From NCBI GenBank assembly GCA_009667805.1, contig CM019066.1, forward strand, positions 326,550,690 through 326,614,689: a DNA stretch of 64,000 bases, written 5' to 3'. Numbering within the stretch: position 1 is the stretch's first letter; each line of letters opens with the position of its first letter. A model generated the notes under the pieces. The model was not told where the DNA came from. It was given only the letters and a program-made list of their open reading frames with translations, and did not search any database. Below, piece after piece: positions 34,185 to 46,830 of this stretch. This DNA is from Leptobrachium leishanense. Its lineage: Eukaryota > Chordata > Amphibia > Anura > Megophryidae. Both the position numbers and the translations under genes were made by a program.

Positions 34185-34542
34185 ATGATGTGAGCACAGA
34201 AAAGACATTTGTGGTTATTTCATTATAAATGTTATGTTATATTTGTCTGACCTACACGTGCCTCTTTGATTTAATTGTAAGCAAGATGACTGAATGATCA
34301 AAATCAATGTCAAACTGGCCAAAACACTCAATTTCAGTGGGGGTTGAATAATTTTGAACACAACTGTAAACCCTTGCCTTTCAGGTCGAGCAATGCTGTA
34401 ATTATTCGAGAAAAACGTGAGTCTTTAAAGATAAAATTCTTGACTGTTCTGAATATAAAAACTAAAGATTGGCTCATTTAGATGTGGTTCTAAATTGTTC
34501 ATTCATAAAATAGGTACAAATATTTTGTATACACATGTAGGC

Positions 34543-34861
34543 CGGTGTCAGACGAACGCACTAGGTGCGCCCGTATTGGCGTGCCTGCTGGCGTCCATTT
34601 CAGCATTGTGACACTTCGACGGGGCCGGTCACACGCTGTAGCGCGTGCACGAATTGCACGCGCTACATCGTGCATGCACAAAGCCTCCCCATCAAAACGC
34701 TAGACTTGCATTGACAGGGCTGCAAACACAATCCTCCGTAGGAGGATCGAGCCGTGCAGCGCTGAGCGCACTAACTGCGCTCAGCGAGGCGACCAGACGG
34801 GCGTCGATTGGAAGGAACGTCCATTCTCACGTCCTTACTACCTCTCGTCTGACCCCAGCCG
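34543..34861. mobile_element. Harbinger-like MITE (GGCCGGTGTCAGACGAACG)
   Basis: Ends GGCCGGTGTCAGACGAACG and, in complement, GGCTGGGGTCAGACGAGAGG. The interior matches 17389-17729 inverted. Contains stem-loops (GCGCGTGCACGAATTGCACG). No clean target duplication. Confidence 0.6.
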
Positions 34862-34953
34862 TGTGTTGAAGTTCTTATTATATACACATTGTTATTTTAT
34901 TGCTGATATTTATGTTTTGGTTTATAGTGCTGGGTATCACATATTGTATATGG

Positions 34954-36807
34954 CAGTGGTTCCCAACCTATGGACTCTCAGGACCCACAATTGTACTTGG
35001 TCATTAAGTCAGGACCCAAAAATAGTTGAATTTCTGAAACATAATTTATTCCACAAAACAACATGTGCAACATTCTACAATGTATGCACTTTTTAAACCA
35101 TGTTGTAAACAAACAAGGATTCTTTCCAAAATGGATAATGCTGAAATCACAGAACTAGTGAAAACGAAAGTGCTGTTGAGTCAAAGACCCAATAAAATAA
35201 ACTGTAATTGAAACATATGAAATTAATTAGAACTTAAGGGAAAACTGGGGATGCTTCTTGTCCTTAATAAGGGACTCAAAGTCTGGGGTAATGGTAGACA
35301 AAGCAACTCTAATTTAAATCACTAATGAATGAATAATAAAATATTATAAAAAACTTAAACTTCTCTGCTCCTCACTCCCCTGCCATCCTTTTCTGCGCAC
35401 ATTATTTCTTCACAGCAGCAGCGGCAGCCTGCCCTACTTGAGCCTACGCAATTTGTGTAGCTGAATGCTACGCTAATTGCGTAAACTCAAGCTGGCAAAG
35501 AGATTGAGAAGTTTGCAGCACTCGTCTGGCGCTGCCTACTTCCTGAACCTACGCTCTTCAGTGCCTCACAGGGGCACTGAGAGCAATGGAATAGCTTGGA
35601 CCAATGGGAAAGCACCATTGGTCCACGCCATTCAAAAAACGCCTCCATGGGAGGCAGGCCTCCCATGCATTGATTGACGCAAGACAGTCATATGACTGCC
35701 CTCGTTTTGCACAGTTGGTGGGTGCAGGGCTGTGCTCGGGGTGTAGCCTCAGTGTGACTGTTCACTGTGGCGGCACCTCCTCCCTGCAGATGGAGGGGAC
35801 AGTGCGCGGCTGACACTTGGCTGCCTGGAGTGGACAACCCAGATCCTGGGGAGCACTGAGAGCAGCCGGATCCTGGGGAGCACTGAACCTGAACTATGCA
35901 ACCTGTGTATATCTGGCTCTGATACTAGCCAGTGCTTCACCAGCCACTGACCTCACTGCACGTCCCTGGTATGCAGGGAGGCCAGGATCAGGAAGCAGTG
36001 TGTGATTCTGTTGAGAATTGTCAGTGTACATTCTAGTTGTCTGCAGGGATTATCACATCAGGAGGAAGGCAGGAAAGGAAGAGGAGTGAGAGATTTAAAT
36101 AGTAAAAGGGAGAGAGTGATAGAGGGAGAAAGGCGAGAGATGAGGAGAAATGGAGAGGAAGACATGGATACAAGGACAGATGGAAAAATATACAGATGGA
36201 CAGACAGAATAACAGATATTCAGAAAGAAGGATGCATAAATAGGTTAAAGGACAGATTAACAAAAGGACAGACAAACAGAAATGGAAAAGCACAATCAAA
36301 TATTCCTAGGGAGCCCCCCCCTTACCCAACAGCCTTTTGCCCCACTGAGATGTGCACAGTGGCTCCTGATGTTGGCAGCCAGTAGTAGAATGCACTGGAC
36401 ACATGTCAGTCCCTGTTGGGAGTACAGAGCTGCTGCCAGTCACTGAGTCCCACCCACACCTTCCCATTACAGATCCCCCACACCTTGCCATTACAGAGTA
36501 TCTTGCCTGAAGCAGCGGGTCCCAGGCGGTGCATGGAGGTTGGACCTGTAGCTGAGGGGACAGGGCTATCCCTGCTTCCCTCACTAACAACTGTGCGCCA
36601 GAACTTCTTTCAAGCAGGGAAGTTTTGGCACGCAGTTGCTAGTGCGGGAGACAGAGGTAGCCGCGCTGCCTGGGACTCAATGCTGCAGGTAAGATGCATC
36701 AGCGGGTCCCAGGCATTAGAGAGGCCTGGGGGCACTTGCCTCGCGACCCAGTCCGCCCCTGGTCACAACCCACTTTTGGGTCACGACCCACTACTTGAGA
36801 AACACTG
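34954..36807. mobile_element. hAT non-autonomous element, 1.85 kb
   Basis: Flanked by 8-bp GTATATGG (34946-34953) and GTATATGT (36808-36815). Ends CAGTGGTTCCCAACCTATGG and, in complement, CAGTGTTTCTCAAGTAGTGG, classic hAT termini. No transposase is recognised. The interior includes TTAA-MITE-like words (35395-35500) and a purine-rich stretch (36060-36290). Confidence 0.8.
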
Positions 36808-36815
36808 GTATATGT

Positions 36816-37650
36816 TATATTTGTGAAATGCCAGCATTTGTCGGCAATGCAACATCAGAAACCAATGGCGCTCTCTAAATAGCCTTGTCATAGATTTTAA
36901 TAGAGATTGTGGGGGAAAAAACTTCAAATCACATAAAATAACAGTGGCGGCTCGTCCAAAGTGGCCGATGGGGCAGCTCCCTACCATATATTTAAAAATA
37001 AATTAATTATAGAATTTTTTTCTGTTTTTTTTTTTGTGTGTAATTTAACATTTGCCTGATTGATAAAGTGTGTTCTGTCTCTTTAAGCAGTGTCATTGTC
37101 TTCTCAACTGTTACTAGGCAGAGTGGAAAAACAAAAAAAAAAGTTACTTGATTATTTGTCTTTGACCTGTGTCTAGAAATCTGATAAGGACTCTACAGTT
37201 AGAAACAGGAACCATAGCTGTACCTTATCCCCCTATTGCTGGCTAATTGAGCAACGCTGGGCTTCAAAGAAAGCTGAGGTTTGACTACAGATTTTATCTT
37301 CTACACATGCCATTGCCCCTCTTACCCCCTTAATAACAGAAAATGCACCCAATATTTGCCTTTAATGTCCTAAATACAAATAAATAAATAAATGTGCAAT
37401 AGTAAACTTGATTTCTTTCTTTCACACACTGAAGTTTTGTACACTCAGAGTTATCTAAATAAAATGGATGGGATCAGTATTCACTTTTTATTTTTAGCAA
37501 ATAAAAATAAAATCACTTATTTCACTTTTAGATTTATTATACTGAATCGTGTTTTATGTATACATATTGTGGCTAATTTCTGGATTACATTTGTAATCAT
37601 TGAAATTATGGCCATTTTATTTGCCTCGTTAATAAAATTATGCCTATAAG
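36816..37650. other. Intergenic stretch
   Basis: CAGTGGCGGCTCGTCC at 36942 resembles a transposon terminus with no partner found. The rest is AT-rich and geneless. Confidence 0.45.
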
Positions 37651-37789
37651 TAGGGATGCACGATACCACTTTTTTAAGACCGAGTACGAGTACCGATACT
37701 TTTTTTCAAGTACTCACCGATACCGAGTACTGATACTTTTATTTTATGTCATGTGACACTTTCCAATAAGAACAGACCTCATATAAAAA

Positions 37790-38262
37790 TGCCCCCAGTT
37801 CTCATGGATATGCCCCCAGCTCTCATGGATATGTCCCCCAGCTCTCATGGATATTGCCCCCAGCTCTCATGGATATTGCCCCCAGCTCATGGATATGCCC
37901 CCCAGCTCTCATGGATATGCCCCCCAGCTCTCATAGATATGCCCCCCAGCTCATGGATATGCCCCAGTTTATGGATAATGCCCCCCAGCTTATGGATATG
38001 CCCCCCCAGCTCATGGATATGCCCCAGATCATGGATATGCCCCCCAGCTCATGGATAATGCCCCCCAGCTCTCATGGATTATGCCCCAGCTCATGGATAA
38101 TGCCCCCAGCTCATGGATATGCCCCAGATCATGGATATGCCCCCCAGCTCTCATGGATTATACCCCAGCTCTCATGGATTATGCCCCAGCTCATGGATAA
38201 TGCCCCCAGCTCTCAGTTATTCCCCCCAGCTCATGGATATGCCCCCCCCCGCTCAGTGTATG
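37790..38262. repeat. Minisatellite in hAT element, array 1
   Basis: About 22 units of 19-23 bp of the form GCCCCCAGCTCTCATGGATAT, with variants lacking TCTC. Open frames rich in PPAHGYA-type repeats are by-products of the unit. Confidence 0.92.
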
Positions 38263-38581
38263 TGTATATATTACACATACACACACAACAGACCCAACAG
38301 ACCAGACATAGGGCGGCTGTCTGAATGCTCTATCTGCATTCGGACAGGCACCTGGAGCTCTCCGTTCATATTTACCATCTTGAGCGACGCCTGTAAAGTT
38401 TCTTCGCGTGCGCTCGTTGGAAGGCCCCCAGCCCCGATCACGTGGTCCCACTGATACCACTTTTTTAAGACCGAGTATGAGTATCAATACTTTTTTTTTT
38501 AAGTACTCACCGGTACCGAGTACCGATACTTTTATTTTATGTCATGTGAAGCTTTCCAATAAGAACAGACATCATATAAAA

Positions 38582-38933
38582 ATGCCCCAAGCTCTCATGG
38601 ATAATGCCCCCGCTCACATGGATTTGCCCCCAGCTCTCATGGATATGGCCCCCAGCTCATGGATATTGCCCCCAGCTCTCATGGATATTGCCCCAGTTCA
38701 TGGATATGCCCCCCCAGCTCTCATGGATTATGCCCCCAGCTCATGGATATGCCCCCCAGCTCTCATGGATTATGCCCCCAGCTCATGGATATGCCCCCCA
38801 GCTCATGGATATTCACCAGCTCATGGATATGCCCCCCCAGCTCTCATGGATTATACCCCAGCTCTCATGGATTATGCCCCCAGCTCATGGATATGCCCCC
38901 CAGCTCATGGATATGCCCCCCCAGCTCAGTGTG
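38582..38933. repeat. Minisatellite in hAT element, array 2
   Basis: Same unit as array 1 (GCCCCCAGCTCATGGATAT and GCCCCAGCTCTCATGGATTAT), about 17 units, in the second tandem copy of the element. Confidence 0.92.
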
Positions 38934-39039
38934 TGTATGTGTATATATTACACATACACACACACACAGACTCCAGACCAGACATAGGGCGGCTGTCCGA
39001 ATGCTCTATCGGCATTCGGACAGGCCCTGCATCTGCTCT

Positions 39040-39215
39040 CCGCGTTCATACTTACCTTCCTGAGCGATGCCGGCAAAGTCTTTGCGCGTGCGCTCGTTGT
39101 AAGGCCTCCAGCTGCGATCACGTGAGACTCTCACGTGATCGCGGCTGGGGGCCTTTCAATGAGCGCACGCGCGGAAACTTTACCGGCATCGCTCAGGAAG
39201 GTAAGCATGAACGCG
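39040..39215. repeat. Palindrome in hAT element
   Basis: Left arm CATACTTACCTTCCTGAGCG and right arm CGCTCAGGAAGGTAAGCATG, centred near 39125 (CACGTGAGACTCTCACGTG). Homologous to the two palindromes at 54425-54790. Confidence 0.85.
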
Positions 39216-39813
39216 ATGAGCTCCAGGTGCCTGTCCGAATGCCGATAAAGCATTCGGACAGCCGCCCCAGCCCCTTGAAATCTCACCAACTGCCACTGTA
39301 AAATAATGTATATCAAGCAGGACATTATGAAACATTTACACATCTGTAACAGAGATCACGCCATAATGATCAATTCTGTTTGAGCAACAACAGTTTACAT
39401 TTGGGAAAAGAAAAAGAAATCGATATCCTACAGCAAAAAATATTGGTAAGAGATCAAAGCAACAGATCATAAACAGAAGAAATAAAAAGACACACAAAAG
39501 AAAAATTCCATTTGAAAATTGTTTATCCAAGTGTATCTGGTTAAACAAGCAAGAAACCATTGTTAAAAAAAATGAAAGTGTGTAAAATTGGCTAAAGATC
39601 CAAATTCAGACTTTGATGAGACAGTCTTTTATGACAAGATTTCATGAACGTCAGGAAAACATCATTGTGTAAATAAATTTGGAACAGCGTTAAGCTATTG
39701 TGAGCAGATGCAATTTGCCCCCTGACATATTACATCTGATACATCCTGGTTTATTGGCACAATGGAGGAGTCATTATCAAAGTGCACAATACTGTGACAT
39801 TTCTTTATTTTAA

Positions 39814-41340
39814 AGGGACACTCTACACACACTGACCACTTTATCATTTTATAGTGGTCAGGCAGTGTGGAGTGCTCCCCTCCTGCCTCATTCTCCAGAT
39901 ATTCTTAGGTGAAGTGGAGGAGTTTCCTCCGCCCACCCGAGTGCCGCCAAGCAGCTGAGACTTTTAATTTCCTGGTTGCTGTTTATCAGATCACTCACTA
40001 CGTGTGCTGACATCATCCTTTCTCTAACATTCACAGCAGCGAGCGTTCATGGAGACAGGATCTGATGGTTTGGTTCTGCAAGTGCAGGCACAGCCCTCAT
40101 CCATCATCCTATGCAGGCTGTGATGACAGTCACTCTGAACTGGGGGTACCTGGACTTGGCGTTACTGCTGGGAAATGTGGGATAATAGGGGTTATTCAAA
40201 GAGAGACAAATTGGCCACGAAATTACAGCAAAGTCTGAATTTCCCCATACGGTGCAATTTCGTGGCCATTTGGCTACTCAAAAAGCTGTTGCTTCGCCAA
40301 ATATTGGCGAACTGCCAGCGAAATACAGTGATCTTCGGCGGCAGTGAATTCCCCATAGAGAAGTAATGGATCTATTCCGAGAACAATGAAATGTCAGTGA
40401 AATGCCCTGATTTCAGTGGTTTCATTTGAAAGGTTTAAGCAGGTGAATCTCATAGGTTTCAATGAAAAAAAATTCCTATTTTTTTTCTTAAATATTTATT
40501 CAACCATTTATACTTTTCATTTGCAGCAAAAAGTCTCTATAAAAAAAGACTTTTTCGGGATTTTTTGGCAAAATTTTTTTTTTTCTTTATTATCATTTTT
40601 TTTTGGTCAATGTTTGAATCCCTCCATGAGTTATCAGATACTGTAAAATTTGAATCCCCTGTTTATCCCCTCAATCTGCTCTTGTTCTCTGGGAACATGA
40701 AGACCCTGCTTTTTGATTTCATCCTACTGTTTCATGTCTAAACATGCCTATTTCACTTGGGGTGGAGGGGGGCACCAGGGTGTCATTTTCCATTGGCCAC
40801 AAGACCCCTCATTGCATTGTATATATTTAGCTTGTATGTTTCATTAAAAGTCTGTTCCTGTCTGTTTTACCCCAAGCTCTGAGTGCTGCCTTATGTCTGG
40901 GGAATGTTATCACTGCTCTTTCAGTATACCTGTCCTTAAACTTTGACTGAGGGCTGGAGAAGGCACGAAAGACTGCTGGTGGGAGAATAGGGGTCCGACA
41001 AGGTGGTTGCATTAACAGATGTGACCCAGTTGGGGTACCGAGATCTACTACAGAGGCGCTGCAGAACTTGCATACAAAAAAGTATGCAATTCCTGAATGA
41101 TGCACAACTTGCACATCATATGTGTACATATTGCTTTAGATCGCTGCAATGACTTCCTTGTTTCAGAGGCCCCGAGCTGAATGACCATCCCAGCACCAAG
41201 GTAGAAAAGCTGTTTTTTTTCACCAAAACTGAGCTACAGATTAAAAAATATTTGGGCAGTTTCTGTGAGCAGCATCTGGCCAATTATTAAATGGGGTAAA
41301 AAAGTGGTGGGGGTGAGCATCTTTTCAGTAGACTACCCCT
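39814..41340. mobile_element. TTAA-type element (AGGGACACTCTAC family)
   Basis: TTAA at 39810-39813 and 41341-41344; ends AGGGACACTCTAC and, in complement, AGGGGTAGTCTAC. About 40186 begins a nested GGGGTTATTC MITE (GGGGTTATTCAAAGAGAG, then CACGAAATTAC and CCATACGGTGC) whose right end I could not place. No coding region recognised. Confidence 0.7.
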
Positions 41341-41441
41341 TTAAATTAAATTCAAGGACATATTTATTAAAAAAAAATACCTTTGTCATATTTATAATAA
41401 GGAATCACATCAAATGAAAAAATCTTGATTTTATTTTCTTG

Positions 41442-42900
41442 TCTATACTATAAAGCAGTAAGGCTTGGCGTGTCCGTCGCCAAGCCTGCACTGCGCATGC
41501 GCGCAACCAGCGGCGGTTGGCTGCGCGCGCATGCAACCGCCGCGGCACGAGCCGGCTGTGCGCTTGCCGCGGCGATTACAAGATGCGCACGCAGCAGCCG
41601 GGTAGAGGCTGCGCGCGCATCCTGTAGAGCCGGATGCGTTCGCAGCCTCTACCTGGCTGCCGCACGCGCATCCAACCGCTGCGGCGAGTGCCGCTGCGTT
41701 TACAGGATGCGCACGCAGCAGCCGGGTAAAGGCTGTGCGCGCATCCTGTAGAGCCGGATGCGCTCGCAGCCTCTACCCGGCTGCCGCACGTGCATCCAAC
41801 CGCTGCGGCGCGTGCCGCGGCGTTTACAGGATGCGCACGCAGCAGCCGGGTAAAGGCTGTGCGCGCATCCTGTAGAGCCGGATGTGCTCGCAGCAGACGG
41901 CTATAGGCTGCACGCGCATCCAGTGGACCAGGATGCGCGCGCAGCCTATCGCCGTCTGCTCTGAGCGCATCCGGCTCTACAGGATACGCGCGCAGCCTCT
42001 ATCCGGCGGCTGCGCACGCATCCTCTATCCGGCGGCTGCGCACGCATCCTGTTCTCCTGGATGCGCGCGCGGCCGACAGGTAGAGGCTGCGTGCGCATCC
42101 AGCGTCTGAGCTGGGGGGCACTTAAAACCACGTGAGCTGGGGGCAACTATACCAGCGTGAGCTGAAGCAATTATACCCACGTGAACTGGAGGCAAATATT
42201 CCCATGTGAGCTGGGGGCAAATATTCCCATGTGAGCTGGGGGCCATAATACCCATGTGAGCTGGGGGCAATTTTACCCATGTGAGCTGGGGGCGATTTTA
42301 ACCATGTGAGCTGGGGGCGATTATACCCATGTGAGCTGGGGGACAAATATACCCATGCGAGCTGGGGCAAATATACCCATGCGAGCTGGGGCAAATATAC
42401 CCATGTGAGTTGGGGCAAATATACCCATGCGAGCTGGAGGAATATATACCCATGTGAGCTGGGGCAAATATACCCATGTGAGCTGGGAGCAAATATACCC
42501 ATGTGAGCTGGGGCAAATATACCCATGTGAGCTGGGAGCAAATATACCCATGTGATCTGGGGGCGATTATACCCATGTGAGCTGGGGGCAATTATACCCA
42601 TGTGAGCTGGGGGCAAATATACCCATGTGAGCTGGGGCAATTATACCCATGTGAGCTGGGGGAATATATACCCATGTGATCTGGGGGCGATTATACCCAT
42701 GTGAGCTGGGGCAAATATACCCATGTGATCTGGGGGCGATTATACCCATGTGAGCTGGGGGCAATTATACCCATGTGAGCTGGGGGCAAATATACCCATG
42801 TGAGCTGGGGAAAATCTACCCATGTGAGCGGGGGCAAATATATCCATGTGAGCTGCTTCGCTTAACAATAGACTGCCCTCTGGGCAGGCTTTCCACCTAG
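41442..42900 (+). mobile_element. Helitron-like non-autonomous element with minisatellite
   Basis: Begins TCTATACTATAAAGCAGTAA and ends with the hairpin CTGCCCTCTGGGCAG, then GCTTTCCACCTAG followed by T. A TC start, a short 3' stem-loop about ten bases before CTAG, no terminal inverted repeats and no target duplication are Helitron features. The base before TC is G rather than the usual A. The GC-rich left part (41460-42110) has repeated GGATGCGC-type blocks; the right part is a minisatellite. No Rep/helicase frame. Confidence 0.6.
42113..42856. repeat. Minisatellite in Helitron-like element
   Basis: About 30 units of 22-25 bp, plus-strand form ACCCATGTGAGCTGGGGGC then AAATAT, AATT or GATTAT. 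Its reverse complement (GCCCCCAGCTCACATGGGTA) is close to the hAT minisatellite unit. Confidence 0.93.
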
Positions 42901-43071
42901 TTTTATAATAATTATTTATGATGGAACACTTCAGCTTTGCCCTTATTGAAGGGCCGATCTGATTTTCATTTGCATAAATTCTTTCCCTAATTTTATTTTG
43001 AGGCAGCATTGACATGTAATAAATAACACTTTGGCTCTAGGAGGTGGTTGCTCTCGCATATTGGCTTAAAT
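42901..43071. other. Short intergenic gap
   Basis: No feature seen. Confidence 0.5.
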
Positions 43072-43618
43072 TACTGTAGATACTCAAGTATACCGCTAGA
43101 TTTTGGGGACAAAAATTTAACTTAAAATTGTAGGGGTCGCGTTATATTCGAGACATCTGCATCGCGTGTAAAAAAAAACAAAAAACCTTGCCTTGCACTG
43201 GATCCCAAGGCTCCCAGAAATTCCAGTAGTCTCGCTGAAGTGATTGTGGGCTCCCTGATGCTTGGAAACATTTCAGGAACTACCGGATTCGGGAGAGATG
43301 GGATCCATCACGGCTAGAGGGCACTTCGGGTTTAAGCTAATCTTTCACCTCCCTCGCCTCCGCCGGCCATCTAGTAAAGACGGGTGTCCAGCGGCTTCAT
43401 ACTTAGTTACAACTGCAATCATTCTAGAGCAGAACACCCTGGCCTGAGGGGTGGCCTGACTGTGTTAAGAAAACCTGGAAGGATCTTAATTGTTTACCGG
43501 TACAATAAAATTTTACTCCTTGCGTTATATTCGAGTCTTGAGTATTCTCTCATTTCCATAATAAATCTCTATCCATCGCGTTATATTCGGGTCGCGCTAT
43601 ACTCGAGTATCTACGGTA
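43072..43618. mobile_element. MITE with GTAGATACTC termini, TA target
   Basis: Ends TACTGTAGATACTCAAGTAT and, in complement, TACCGTAGATACTCGAGTAT; TA may be the target duplication. Subterminal GTCGCGTTATATTCGAG recurs inside the right end. Same family starts at 63959 and is cut by the window end. Confidence 0.7.
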
Positions 43619-44861
43619 GATCCGTACTAATTAAGAGGGCAATAGTTATGAAAATTTAAAGCCATTAAAAGCTGCCTTAACACATTTTCCCTGTTTTAAT
43701 TCAACAACAATTAAAAAGGGAAAATTGATCATGAACATTCAGTATTCAGTTTGAGCAGTGTAAGCTTAACCCCTTCACTACCAATCACTTTTTTTGTAAA
43801 AAAAAATTATAATTATAGCTTTACATTTATCTGAAACAGGTTTACATTTAAATGTAGGATATAAAGTAGGGTTTCCGGGGCTCGGTTTAAACTTTTTAAA
43901 GTTTGTCAATGTAGAACCATATAATACAAATTTTTAGGTGTTAATGGGTCAACCCTGGCGATTAAAAAGCAAAACATTGTTATAAACAAACAACTGCGTG
44001 CAACAGCAAGAAGGCAAGAACATGGGACATCCATATATCTTCTGTAAGAAAGGAAAATAAGTTTCATATTTTTATAAAAATCCTTGTTTTATATATTGTT
44101 CTCCCGAAAAAAATACATGTAGTATTGAAAATCAGAATATACGTGACAAAAAATAAAAAAAGACAATAACACATATTTTAGTGTTGAGTTCTTATTTTTC
44201 GTGGAGGGACAAATGTTTTTTTAATGTATTTAGTGGAGGAGTTTGTCCTTCAGTTGCAACAGATTAGTAGTCACCTGTCTATCTGCCCGCGACTACAACA
44301 ATAAAACAAAATAGGGAACAATATTGAGCGTTGGAAACGTTTTATGTTATTATTATTATTATTGATTATTTGTATTAAATTACCATTTTTAATATTATGT
44401 ATGAATCCCAGTAACATTATCCGAGGTCTCAGGTGATGTCACTTTTGGCTTCACGTCCTCATATAATACAAAGTAAACTAAACACGATTAACTGAATACT
44501 CATCAGAAAGTCAAAGAAAGGTCACACCACGTCAGACGTGCCAAATTCATGCTCCGGAGAAGAAAGCTTCCTTCATTTCCCGGGCACCTTTTAATCTTTA
44601 CAGGATATGGTTAAAATTAGCAAACTAACCACATCAAGGACATATAACAATGACTGGCAACCACCATAAAATAAATTTAAAAAAAACTGAAAATGTCAAT
44701 GCATCTGCTTGGTAATCCATGCTCTTGGCAAATGATATTAGCAAGAAAGACCTCTGTAATTTTACAGGCTTTGTGGGGGTCATAGTTCAAACAGAGCCTA
44801 GTATTTATGTGCACTCATTCCACCTAGGTTAAAATTCGGATACCATGCTTATTCTTTACAG

Positions 44862-44959
44862 CAGTGGTCAGCGACCTTGGCCCTCTAAACTCATTAGATT
44901 GGGAGAGTCTTATGGGAAATGTACCAAAACAGCTGGAGGGCCGAGGTTGCTGACCCCTG
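44862..44959. mobile_element. hAT MITE, 98 bp
   Basis: Flanked by perfect 8-bp CTTTACAG (44854-44861, 44960-44967). Ends CAGTGGTCAGCGACCTTGGC and, in complement, CAGGGGTCAGCAACCTCGGC. Confidence 0.88.
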
Positions 44960-45011
44960 CTTTACAGCATTGTACAATTCAAGATTGACCGCTACTATAT
45001 ATATTTTTTAG

Positions 45012-45105
45012 AAAGTATTTTAGCAGGAAGGATACATTGAGATTTCTCTTGTTTTCAAGTATGTCCTGGGTGGTGACTTTGTACCGTTAGGTGTCTTGCC
45101 CAAGG
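45012..45105 (-). mobile_element. L2/Rex1-like LINE 3' end, fragment
   Basis: On the minus strand CAGGACATACTTGAAAACAA then GAGAAATCTCAATGTATCC, identical in order to the 3' UTR of copies at 5797 and 11669. Confidence 0.7.
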
Positions 45106-46830
45106 ACACTTACTTGAGAGGTGCTCTTGCCGGGATCTCCACAGTTATAGGGCAGTGGTGTTACCTCTACTCCATCCAGCCGGTATTTGAGACCATTACA
45201 CCTTCCCGCAGTATGCCTAGACTGTTTTCAGAATACATGTTTTCCAGAAACTGAAAAATTTCAAAATCCCAAACACTTCTGGTCCCATAAGGGGTGCTCT
45301 TCCTGAATTCGCTGTAATCCTGAACAATATTTTTGGTATGTTGTTCAGTATTGAGATTTAGTGCGTATTTCTGGCTACCTAATTCAAGATCATCCACATC
45401 TTAAATTTAAGTAGCCCCATGTTCTAATTAACAACATTTTATAGTGATGTGCCAATATTATTGATTTTGCATTTTTCACCGTAGTTAAAACATGAGGAGG
45501 TGTGCCTTGCATGTATATACAGTACTGAGTATACTCTTTCGGATAGCGCTATTGATCACAATTAATCATCTAGAAATTTTGGTTAAGCCCATATTGACAT
45601 GGATATCACTTGATGGCTTATTTATTTGCTCAGTCCTTTACCTTTTGACTGTTTAACCATTCACAATCTCTGTTAAGCACACAACACACAACTGAACCAT
45701 AACAATTCTAGGGATAGTCTATTAGGGTTTGATTGTAGCCTGAATATATTCTATCTGCATCATGAGTCTCTTGTAATCTTTGAAAAGGCTTGTCAAATAC
45801 CACTCCTGTTCGTTTTGTTCCCTGCAGCCACCTGTCTCTGTAAGATTGAAGGTTGAATACCCGCCTTATCCAGAATTCTAAAATTCAGGAGACTCCAAAA
45901 ACTGGAAATTTCGGAGCCATCCAGATTTTAGTAATGCCAGAATAGGTACTCCAGGTGGGTCCTGCCACTCGCTGCTCCTGAGTGCTGCAGCAGACCGCTA
46001 CACATGTTTGAGCATGTCACTCTGATCAGCCCCAGCATGTGACATGCTGCAAAGAGTCACACTTTCTCTGAGCAGCAATCCCAGCATGTGGACAGCATTA
46101 AGAGAATTGCAGCTCTCCTGCTACGATCTCCTTCCTCTAGCCTAAAACAGTGGATTCTGAAATCCAGAAGAATCCAAAATGTGGAATGCTTGGGATTCTT
46201 GTATCTCAATCATCCTTCCTGCTCCACTACAATCACTGAACAAAGTTTCATTAATTCCTATTCTCTGATGAGAGCCAGGAAGATAAGCAGCATAGAACAG
46301 AGTTCTGAAGATGGGTGTAGAAATAGGAATATGACATTGCTGGCTAGCATTAAACAAGTTAATATGTTAGAACTGCTAAAATGCCCGATATAACCTACCA
46401 GTCAAGATTGTTTATGGATTGCTTTAAAAGATGCTGTTGTGCCACATTTAGACTCAAGACACCCTACATTGAGTAAAGACTTAACAAAAGAAAATGTACT
46501 AGGGAGCACCTGGATTCTAAAACGTTTTCTCCTACTGATTATTGTTAGCTACGATAATGTTGCTTCTCAACTCCTTGTGACCTTGCTTTAATTGTACAGG
46601 TATGGAAATAGTTACAGTAGAGCGCATGTTACTGATCGTATTGGGCTCCAATGACTCACTCATGCAACAAATATGTAGGGATGTTGTATTTTGTGGTTGG
46701 GGTTCCCCATTAATTCCTGTTGAGATTTCAGTGCTCTTTATGGATGTTCTGCCGAGTCTGTTTCCATCTGTTCAAACCCAAAACATGACTAGGGGGAGGG
46801 GGGATTGTTTCAAATGGTGAAAATTACAAG

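Larger units (their letters stand above)
32581..34366 (+). mobile_element. Tc1/mariner transposon, copy 1 (defective)
   Basis: Starts CAGTTGTGTTCAAAATTATT and ends with its complement, between TA dinucleotides (32579-32580, 34367-34368). Each end has an outer and an inner repeat of the ATTCAACCCC core (inner left about 32772-32790, inner right about 34000-34015), the IR/DR layout. A LINE/SINE tail sits in the right inverted-repeat region (34024-34184). Very similar to copy 2 (57923-59537). Confidence 0.92.
37651..39275. mobile_element. hAT-type element, partial tandem duplicate, right end missing
   Basis: Left terminus TAGGGATGCACGATACCAC matches the hAT element at 53641-54995. About 800 bp on, at 38451, the sequence restarts just inside the terminus (TGATACCACTTTTTTAAGAC) and repeats the order: GTACCGAG words, minisatellite, then the CGGCTGTCTGAATGCTC block. 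The second unit ends at GGACAGCCGCCCC without a right terminus. Looks like a partial dimer or two fused copies. Confidence 0.7.
43619..46830. other. Intergenic stretch with small repeats
   Basis: No gene recognised. CTTAACCCCTTCACTACC at 43768 is a TTAA-family end. 44862-44959 is a hAT MITE. 45012-45105 (minus) is a LINE 3' end. 45850-46200 has words such as CCAGAATTCTAAAATTCAGG of an unassigned repeat. Confidence 0.5.

Noticed and set aside
37753..39301. Overlapping open frames up to 297 codons
   Set aside because: Same cause: minisatellite arrays 1 and 2 in the hAT-derived block.
42122..42640. 172-codon minus-strand frame of MGIFAPSSHGY-type repeats
   Set aside because: Translation of the 25-bp Helitron-borne array; all frames look alike.
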